A DNA stretch of 64,000 nt from Halorubrum sodomense. GTDB taxonomy: Archaea; Halobacteriota; Halobacteria; Halobacteriales; Haloferacaceae. The DNA is taken from contig NZ_FOYN01000003.1 of assembly GCF_900111935.1 (NCBI RefSeq), positions 1 to 64,000 of the forward strand. Reading direction: 5' to 3'. Numbering within the stretch: position 1 is the stretch's first letter; the number at the start of each line of letters is the position of its first letter. The translations under genes and the position numbers were made by a program. The notes under the pieces are model-generated. The model did not search any database, was not told the DNA's origin, and saw only the letters and a program-made list of their open reading frames with translations. Below, one piece after another: positions 58,449-64,000 of this stretch.

Positions 58449-59813
58449 ATGAGCGACGCCGACCGCTCCACCGAAACCGACGCCTCCGGCGGCGACCGCC
58501 CGGTGGCCGTCGCCGATCCGGTCGACGTCGAGGCGCCCGACGCGACTGCGGACGCCGACGCGGGTGGAGACCCCGACCCCGACGCCGCCGCGCGCCGCCG
58601 GCTCGGCGCGGTCGTGCTCTCGGTGCTGATCTCGCAGGTCCTCCTCTACCCCGGTGTGCCCGACCTCGTCGTCGCGCTCGGCGCGCCCGCCGGCATCGAC
58701 GCCGGCATGTGGTTCCTCGTCGCCGAGTTCGGCGCGTTCGTGACGTTCGCGGTCGTCTGGGGCGCGCTCTCGGACGCGCTCGGGCGCCGGATCCCCCTGA
58801 TCGTCGCCGGCGCGCTCGGCGGCGCGGGCTCGTACGTCGCGCTCGCGTCGCTGCCGGGGTTCGGCCTCGGTTTCGAAGCCGCGCTCCTGGTCAGGGTCGT
58901 CGGCGGCGCGCTCACCATCGGCGCGTTCTCGCTCTCGATCACGCTGCTGATGGACCTGCGCGGTGGTAACGGCCGCAACATGGGGGCCGCGGGGCTCGCG
59001 ATCGGGCTCGGCGCCGCGGTCGGCTCGGTCGTCGGCGGATCCCTCGCGGCCCTCGGCGCGCTGTACCCGGTGTACGCCGGCGCGGTCGTGCTGGCCGCCG
59101 CGGGGCTGCTCGCGGCGACCGTCGACGACCGGGCGGCGACGCCCTCGACGGAATCGGGAGCCAATCCCGAGGCGACCGACGGCGTCGGCTTCCGCGACGT
59201 GCTCGCCCGCGCCCGGACGACGCCGGGGCTCCTCGTCCCGCTCGCGTTCGGCTTCGTCGACCGGCTGACGGCGGGCTTCTTCGCGCTGGTCGGCGTCTAC
59301 TACTTCCAGGACCCGGCGACGTTCGGGCTGTCGGCGGCCGGCGCGGGCGCGACCCTCGCCCTCTTTTTCGTCCCGTTCGCGCTGCTCCAGTCGCCGTTCG
59401 GCGCGCTCTCGGACCGGATCGGCCGCTTCCTCCCCGTGGTCGCGGGCTCCCTCGCCTACGGCGTCGTCACCATCGGCGTCGGCGTCGCGCCGGCGTACCC
59501 GGTCGCGGCCGGGCTGATGGTGTTGGTGGGGGTCTGCGGCGCGCTGATGGCGCCGGCGACGATGGCGCTCGTCACCGACCTCGTCGAGCCGGAGGTCCGC
59601 GGCGCGGCGATGGGCCTCTTCAACGTGTTCGGCTCGCTCGGCTTCCTGACCGGCTTCCTCATCGGCGGGAGCGCCACGGACGCGTTCGGCTACACGCCGG
59701 CGTTCCTCGCGGTCGGCGGGCTGGAGCTGGCCATCGCGATCGCGCTCCTGCCGGCGGTCCGGTCCATCTCGCCCGGCACGGGGGTGCTCGGCCGGCTCGG
59801 CGCGAGGGGATGA
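58449..59813 (+). CDS. Major facilitator superfamily transporter
   Basis: A 454-residue, 12-helix transporter. The first 50 residues are an acidic, disordered extension. Family signature: WGALSDALGRRIPLIVAGALGG between helices 2 and 3 (GxxxDxxGRR) and FGALSDRIGRFLPVVAGSLAYG in the second half. The hydrophobic segments alternate with the pattern of drug/sugar exporters, but the substrate cannot be named. A TATA-like ttttataag only 4-12 bases before the ATG is too close to act for this start; a cttttg 27 bases upstream is a better candidate. Confidence 0.9.
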   Translation: MSDADRSTETDASGGDRPVAVADPVDVEAPDATADADAGGDPDPDAAARRRLGAVVLSVLISQVLLYPGVPDLVVALGAPAGIDAGMWFLVAEFGAFVTFAVVWGALSDALGRRIPLIVAGALGGAGSYVALASLPGFGLGFEAALLVRVVGGALTIGAFSLSITLLMDLRGGNGRNMGAAGLAIGLGAAVGSVVGGSLAALGALYPVYAGAVVLAAAGLLAATVDDRAATPSTESGANPEATDGVGFRDVLARARTTPGLLVPLAFGFVDRLTAGFFALVGVYYFQDPATFGLSAAGAGATLALFFVPFALLQSPFGALSDRIGRFLPVVAGSLAYGVVTIGVGVAPAYPVAAGLMVLVGVCGALMAPATMALVTDLVEPEVRGAAMGLFNVFGSLGFLTGFLIGGSATDAFGYTPAFLAVGGLELAIAIALLPAVRSISPGTGVLGRLGARG

Positions 59814-59899
59814 GCGATCGGCGGGCGACGGTAGCGCGCCTTCCCCCCGCCCCGAGCCGAGTCCTTTTAATCGGCGCGTCACCTGCGTTCCCGTAACCG

Positions 59900-60673
59900 A
59901 TGGACCTCCTCGTCGTCGGCGCCGGTGAGATCGGGCGCTGGGTTGCCGACACCGTCTCGGCCGACGCCGCGCCGGTCGACGCGAGCGTCGCGTTCGCCGA
60001 CCGCGACCCGACCGTCGCGGCCGACGCCGCGGCGGGGCGCGACGCCCGAACGGTCGACGCGGACGGGGACTCAGTCCACGACGCGGTCTGCCTCGCGGTG
60101 CCGATGTCGGCGGTGCCCGCGGCGGTCGAGGCGTACGCGCCGCGCGCGGAGGAGGCGATCGTCGACGTCTCCGGCGAGATGACCGACGCGCTCGCCGCGA
60201 TGCGCAAGCACGCCTCGGACCTCGAACGGGGGAGCTACCACCCGCTGTTCGCACCCCCTCGGGTCCCCGGAAACGTCGCGGCCGTCGTCGACGAGGGCGG
60301 CCCGGCGGTGGAGTCCCTCTCGGCGGCCATCGAGGCCGGCGGCAACGACGTGTTCGAGACGACCGCCGCCGAGCACGACGAAGCGATGGAGACGGTCCAG
60401 GCGGGCGCGCACGCCGCGGTGCTCGCGTGGCGGCTCGCCGCGGAGCCGGTCCGCGAGGAGTTCCACACCCCGGTATCGGCCGCGCTCGACGACGTCGCGG
60501 ACACGGTCACCGAGGGGTCGCCCGGGGTGTACGCGGAGATTCAACGCGCCTTCGACGGCGCCGAGGACGTGGCCGACGCGGCGGCCGACATCGCCGCGGC
60601 GGACGACGAGGCGTTCGCCGCCCTGTACGAGCGCGCCCGCGGCGACCGCGAGGGGCGAGACCGGCTGGAGTGA
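59900..60673 (+). CDS. tyrA: Prephenate dehydrogenase
   Basis: A 257-residue NAD(P)-dependent dehydrogenase of tyrosine biosynthesis, giving 4-hydroxyphenylpyruvate. N-terminal Rossmann: LLVVGAGEIGRWVADTVSA, then the loop VCLAVPMSAVPAAVEAYAP and EAIVDVSGEMTDAL. The substrate area is YHPLFAPPRVPG. The C-terminal helical domain follows (ETTAAEHDEAMETVQAGAHAAVLAWRLA). The gene precedes a methyltransferase gene with 26 bases between. Confidence 0.9.
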   Translation: MDLLVVGAGEIGRWVADTVSADAAPVDASVAFADRDPTVAADAAAGRDARTVDADGDSVHDAVCLAVPMSAVPAAVEAYAPRAEEAIVDVSGEMTDALAAMRKHASDLERGSYHPLFAPPRVPGNVAAVVDEGGPAVESLSAAIEAGGNDVFETTAAEHDEAMETVQAGAHAAVLAWRLAAEPVREEFHTPVSAALDDVADTVTEGSPGVYAEIQRAFDGAEDVADAAADIAAADDEAFAALYERARGDREGRDRLE

Positions 60674-60699
60674 GCCGACGCGAAGCGGACGAGACACCA

Positions 60700-62163
60700 A
60701 TGATCGACAGAACCGCGGTCCGGAACAACGCGAACTACCTGCGCAACGTCAGACCGATCGACCCCGAGGAGATCGCCGAGTACGTCGAGGGGACCCCGCA
60801 CCCGGCGGTCGTCCGCGAGACGCTCCGCGAGGAGGCGTTCGACCTCCGGCTCCGCGAGCGCGAGGACGGCGCCTTCGTCCCCGTCGAGGAGGCGCCCGTC
60901 GACCCGTCGGGCTGGGCGCCCGAGGCCCTGCCGGAGGCGTACTCGTTCGCCTTAGAGGACCTGCTGGTCCGCGAGTACGGCGCGAACTGGCACCGCGACG
61001 ACTCCGGCGACGAACTCCGCGAGCGCGTCCGCCGGATGAAGACCGACTACCTCTACGAGAACGAGGTCGAGTACGACCGCGTCGCGGCGCTCGGCTACGC
61101 GATCTACCACCTCCCCGCCTACTACGCGACGGTCGGGTACGTCCTCGACGACCTGACCGAGAACGGCCTGCTCGACCGGACGCTCCGCGTCCTCGACGTG
61201 GGCGCGGGCGTCGGGGGGCCCGCGCTCGGCCTCCACGACTACCTCCCGGACGACGCCGTCGTCGAGTACCACGCCGTCGAGCCGAGCGCGGCCACCGAGG
61301 TCCTCGACCGGATGCTGGAAGAGACCGGCCGCAACTTCCGGACGACGGTCCACGAGACGACCGCGGAGGCGTTCCTCGGGATCGACGAGGGCGAGGAACC
61401 CTCCTCAGCGACGGACGACCCCTTCGACCTCGTCATCTTCGGCAACGTCCTCTCGGAGCTCGCCGACCCGGTCGCGGTCGCGGAGGCCGCCCTCGACGCG
61501 CTCGCCCCCGACGGGAGCCTCGTCGCGTTCGCGCCGGCCGACCGGAACACTGCGACCGGGCTCCGCCGGATCGAACGCGCGCTCGTCGCCGGCGACGACG
61601 GCGGCTACCCCGGTAACGACGCCGAGATCTACTCGCCGGCGCTTCGGCTGTGGCCCGACGCGATCCCGACCGATCCGGGCTGGTCGTTCGACGTCGCGCC
61701 CGATCTGGAGGTCCCGCCGTTCCAGCGCCGGCTCGACGAGGCGGCCGCGCGCGGCGAGACGGACGAGCCGGGCGAGTTCGTCAACGTCGACGTCCAGTTC
61801 GCCTACTCGATCCTCCGCCGCGACGGGAAGCGGCGCGTCGACGTCGAGGCGAGCGCCGAGCGGTGCGCGCGCATGGCCGAGTCGGAGCGTCACGTCACCG
61901 ACCGGGTGAACCTGCTCGCGGTGAAGCTGAGCCACGACTTAAGCGAGGGGGACAACGCCCTCTACCGCGTCGGCGACGGCTCGCAGGCGACGGACCACTA
62001 CTTCGTCTGTACCCGGGAGACGGCGCTGAACCGCGACCTCCGCGAGGCCGGCTACGGGTCGGTCGTCTTCGTCGAGAACGGGCTCGTCCTCTGGAACGAG
62101 GACGAGGGGGCGTACAACGTCGTCGTCGACGACGAGACGGTCGTCGACCTGGTCGCGCCCTGA
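60700..62163 (+). CDS. Rsm22-like class I SAM methyltransferase
   Basis: A 487-residue protein with SAM-binding motif VLDVGAGVGGPALGLHDYL at about residue 165, motif II LVIFGNVLSELADPVAVAEA, and the long C-terminal part with VNVDVQFAYSILRRDGKRR and HYFVCTRETALNRDLREAG. Rsm22 family members are linked to the small ribosomal subunit; only two cysteines are seen here, so the Fe-S site of mitochondrial Rsm22 is absent. Start ATG 60700 is 26 bases after tyrA, in the same direction. Confidence 0.85.
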   Translation: MIDRTAVRNNANYLRNVRPIDPEEIAEYVEGTPHPAVVRETLREEAFDLRLREREDGAFVPVEEAPVDPSGWAPEALPEAYSFALEDLLVREYGANWHRDDSGDELRERVRRMKTDYLYENEVEYDRVAALGYAIYHLPAYYATVGYVLDDLTENGLLDRTLRVLDVGAGVGGPALGLHDYLPDDAVVEYHAVEPSAATEVLDRMLEETGRNFRTTVHETTAEAFLGIDEGEEPSSATDDPFDLVIFGNVLSELADPVAVAEAALDALAPDGSLVAFAPADRNTATGLRRIERALVAGDDGGYPGNDAEIYSPALRLWPDAIPTDPGWSFDVAPDLEVPPFQRRLDEAAARGETDEPGEFVNVDVQFAYSILRRDGKRRVDVEASAERCARMAESERHVTDRVNLLAVKLSHDLSEGDNALYRVGDGSQATDHYFVCTRETALNRDLREAGYGSVVFVENGLVLWNEDEGAYNVVVDDETVVDLVAP

Positions 62164-62196
62164 CCGGCCGGAACCTCCTCCGGCGGTCACCCCGAC

Positions 62197-62958
62197 TCAG
62201 TCGCCGGCCACCGGCTCGATCAGGTCCGGCGCGTCGACGCTCGGCGAGTTCACCCGCGTCGACACCGGGTGCGCGGTCATCTCGTCGCTCGGGTAGGGGT
62301 CGAGCAGCGTGGCCGCCTCGTCCGGATCGCCCCGGAGCCACGTCTCCTCCTCGCCGGCGTCGGGATCTAAGATCACCGCCATCCGGTGGTGAAGGTCCGC
62401 GACGATGTCGTTCGGCTCGGTGGTCACGATCGAGAACGTCTCGACCACGTCCGAGTCGTCGTCGGCTCCGTCGTCTCCGTCGCCTCCGTCCCCGCTCCCG
62501 CCGCCGAACGCGCCGAGGCCGGTCTGGGTCGTCTCCGGTGTCGGCGGCTCCCAGCGCTCGTAGATCCCGGCCATCGCGAACGGACGGTCGTCCTCGAAGG
62601 CGACCCGGTAGGGGGTCTTGCCGGAGGCGTTGCTGTCCCCGTCGGAGCCACTCCCGCCGACCCACTCGTAGAAGCCGTCGGCGGGGACGAGACAGCGCCG
62701 GCGCTCGAAGGCGTCGGCGAAGCTCCGCTTCTCGCGGACTGTCTCCGCGCGGGCGTTGATGAGGTCGAACGACTCGCCGGCCCACGAGGGCGTCAGTCCC
62801 CACTCCATCCGGGTCGCCTCCGACGGGGTCTCGTCGGTGATCACCGGCAGCGACTGCCCCGGGGCGCAGTTGTAGCTCGGTTCGCGGTCGCCGAAGTCGG
62901 CGTCGAACCGGGCCTCGAGGTCGTCGGTCGGGGTGAAGAGCGTGTAGCGGCCGCACAT
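62197..62958 (-). CDS. SRAP domain protein (YedK/HMCES family)
   Basis: A 253-residue protein that crosslinks to abasic DNA through Cys2 (MCGRYTLFTPTDDL). Catalytic partners are NARAET with Asn, the Glu in VPADGFYEWV, and His in ADLHHRMAVIL. The start codon is fixed by the required Cys2 at 62958. Two Gly/Ser/Asp-rich insertions (after FYEWV and after LGAFGGG) are longer than in bacterial YedK. It is transcribed in the same direction as the GDPD gene upstream, 26 bases apart. Confidence 0.94.
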   Translation of the reverse strand: MCGRYTLFTPTDDLEARFDADFGDREPSYNCAPGQSLPVITDETPSEATRMEWGLTPSWAGESFDLINARAETVREKRSFADAFERRRCLVPADGFYEWVGGSGSDGDSNASGKTPYRVAFEDDRPFAMAGIYERWEPPTPETTQTGLGAFGGGSGDGGDGDDGADDDSDVVETFSIVTTEPNDIVADLHHRMAVILDPDAGEEETWLRGDPDEAATLLDPYPSDEMTAHPVSTRVNSPSVDAPDLIEPVAGD

Positions 62959-62984
62959 GTCTCTCGCGTTCGTTCGGGAGGCAC

Positions 62985-63737
62985 TTAACTCCGCGACGGG
63001 AGGCCGTCCGACAGGTCCCAGCGGTCGGCGATGATCCCGTCGACCCCGGCCGCGAGCAGCCGCTCCGCGTCCTCGCGGTCGGCGGCGGTCCACGCGTTCA
63101 CCGCGAGGCCGGCCCCGTGCGCCGTCTCGACGAACCCCGGCTCGGTCGCGAGGTCGATCGGGGGGTGGACCGCGACGCACCCGAGGTCCGTCGCCGCGTC
63201 GACCGCGCGCTCCGGCGGTCCGTCCGCGACGAGCAGCGCGCGGTCCGTCGTCGGATCGCGGTCCCGCAGCGCCGCCAGCGCCTCGGCGTGAAACGACGAG
63301 AACAGCACGTCGGTGGCCGCCCGTCGAGCGGCGTCGAGCGCGTCGCTCGCGATGCCCGGCTGCTTGAGTTCGACGTTGACGAGGAGGTCGTCGGGCGCGG
63401 CGTCGAACACTCCTTCGAGCCGCGGGATCGGCTCGGCCGAGTCGAGAACCGTCAGATCGCGGAGCTCCTCCCAGTCCGCGTCCGCGACCCGGCCGGACGC
63501 GTCGGTCAGTCGGTCGAGCTTCGCGTCGTGGACGACGACGAGTTCGCCGCTCGCGCACCGGCGCACGTCGACCTCGACGGCGTCGACGTGCGGCGCCGCG
63601 CGCTCGACGGCCGCGACCGTGTTCTCCGGGTGCCGGCCGGCGCAGCCGCGGTGGCCGATCAGGGTGACGTCGGTCGGGTCCGTCGGGTCGGTCTCGGCGT
63701 CCGCGTCCGTTCCCAGTCCGTTCGCGCCGTCGGTCAC
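62985..63737 (-). CDS. Glycerophosphodiester phosphodiesterase
   Basis: A 250-residue TIM-barrel enzyme releasing glycerol-3-phosphate from glycerophosphodiesters. Motifs: LIGHRGCAGRHPENTVAAVERA (His, Glu), VEVDVRRCASGELVVVHDAKLDRL (metal Glu/Asp and second His). The end AVNAWTAADREDAERLLAAGVDGIIADRW is typical. Start GTG 63737 is the best of several; the frame continues upstream but that part is Arg-rich. In haloarchaea it may serve lipid turnover. Confidence 0.9.
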   Translation of the reverse strand: MTDGANGLGTDADAETDPTDPTDVTLIGHRGCAGRHPENTVAAVERAAPHVDAVEVDVRRCASGELVVVHDAKLDRLTDASGRVADADWEELRDLTVLDSAEPIPRLEGVFDAAPDDLLVNVELKQPGIASDALDAARRAATDVLFSSFHAEALAALRDRDPTTDRALLVADGPPERAVDAATDLGCVAVHPPIDLATEPGFVETAHGAGLAVNAWTAADREDAERLLAAGVDGIIADRWDLSDGLPSRS

Positions 63738-63834
63738 GTGCCGCTCTTCGACTCGGACCGTGTTAGCTCTTCGTCGTCCCGGTCGCGCGGCCGCTCCCGT
63801 CGGCTTTTTAGTCGCGCGGCGCTCCGGGACCGAC

Positions 63835-64000
63835 ATGCGTATCGAGAACAGCTTCATCCCCGTCGAGGGGGTGGGCGAGACGACCGAACGACGCCTCTGG
63901 GAGGGAGGAGTCACGACGTGGGACGAGTTCGATCCCGCGGTCGACGTCGCGGGCGTTGGCGCGACGACGGCGGACCGGATCGAGTCGTTCATCGCGGAGG
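63835..64000 (+). CDS. N-terminus of an RNase-H-like domain protein (cut by window end)
   Basis: The frame from ATG 63835 gives MRIENSFIPVEGVGETTERR then LWEGGVTTWDEFD and runs off the window. The start is characteristic of haloarchaeal ribonuclease H-like domain proteins in which a helix-hairpin-helix-like segment (VAGVGATTADRIESFIAE) precedes the nuclease. A box ggctttttagtc about 25-30 bases upstream suits a leaderless start. Identification rests on 55 residues. Confidence 0.65.
   Translation, partial: MRIENSFIPVEGVGETTERRLWEGGVTTWDEFDPAVDVAGVGATTADRIESFIAE

Noticed and set aside
58017-60254. Minus-strand frame of 745 codons opposite the transporter and dehydrogenase genes
   Set aside because: Almost purely Arg/Asp/Glu/Pro; spans three real genes and the gaps between them.

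Overview
The window is one contiguous piece of a haloarchaeal chromosome. It is very GC-rich, the proteins are strongly acidic, Asp/Glu codons end in C or G, and many genes start leaderless about 25-28 bases after a TATA-like box. It also carries archaeal or haloarchaeal marker genes: the archaeal pantoate-type CoA route, aIF2-beta, Dph2, a GfcR-type sugar regulator and an archaeal initiator tRNA. Gene content and the intergenic repeat style look most like Halorubrum or close relatives (Haloferacales); the genus is an impression from memory, not a search result.

Layout. 0-6.4 kb: aminotransferase (with an odd in-frame palindromic insertion), a universal stress protein, gatC-gatA for tRNA amidation, small haloarchaeal families (DUF5788, DUF5797, SHOCT), a YhbY-type RNA-binding protein and an MscS channel. 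6.4-14.1 kb: a potassium-uptake island with two TrkA regulators, three different TrkH channels and a Usp protein. 14.1-21 kb: methylmalonyl-CoA mutase large subunit, phosphopantoate-beta-alanine ligase, an Lrp regulator, a DUF63 membrane protein, a gene-free structured stretch of about 480 bases (19.26-19.74 kb) and coaBC. 21-29.1 kb: a tightly overlapping nine-gene Mrp-type cation/proton antiporter operon that opens with a Usp-MnhE fusion. 29.2-38.6 kb: HTH regulator, phosphoesterase, NRDE protein, glucose dehydrogenase with its probable regulator gfcR, glutaredoxin, diphthine-ammonia ligase, glutamate dehydrogenase, a CitE-like CoA lyase and a MaoC hydratase. 38.7-44.7 kb: FKBP isomerase, a RecA-like/ParA pair, YlbF protein, esterase and Dph2. 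44.7-47.8 kb: a small islet with relaxed codon use (SHOCT protein, HtrA protease, a 708-base transposon-derived element fusing ISH3-like and TnpB-like remnants, and an RHH/membrane gene pair). 47.8-64 kb: MetE-like protein, XPD-type helicase, a 50-residue zinc-finger protein, an M24 protein lacking several metal ligands, aIF2-beta with the initiator tRNA gene just upstream, acyl-CoA synthetase, DsbA-like lipoprotein, MFS transporter, prephenate dehydrogenase, Rsm22-like methyltransferase, SRAP protein and a glycerophosphodiesterase. The start of an RNase-H-like protein runs off the right end.

How the genes fit together. Ion homeostasis dominates: Trk potassium uptake, Mrp sodium/proton antiport, an MscS safety valve and Usp domains both free and fused, as expected for a salt-in strategist. 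Carbon metabolism is the second theme: glucose dehydrogenase plus GfcR for sugar entry, and glutamate dehydrogenase, CitE-like lyase, MaoC hydratase and methylmalonyl-CoA mutase, which fit C5/C4 CoA-ester metabolism of the methylaspartate type. A third theme is translation: GatCA, the initiator tRNA with aIF2-beta, two diphthamide enzymes and two CoA-biosynthesis genes nearby. No CRISPR array, rRNA operon, prophage or complete insertion sequence is visible. The best candidates for something undescribed are the structured element at 19.26-19.74 kb and the chimeric TnpB/ISH3-like mini-element at 46.43-47.13 kb.
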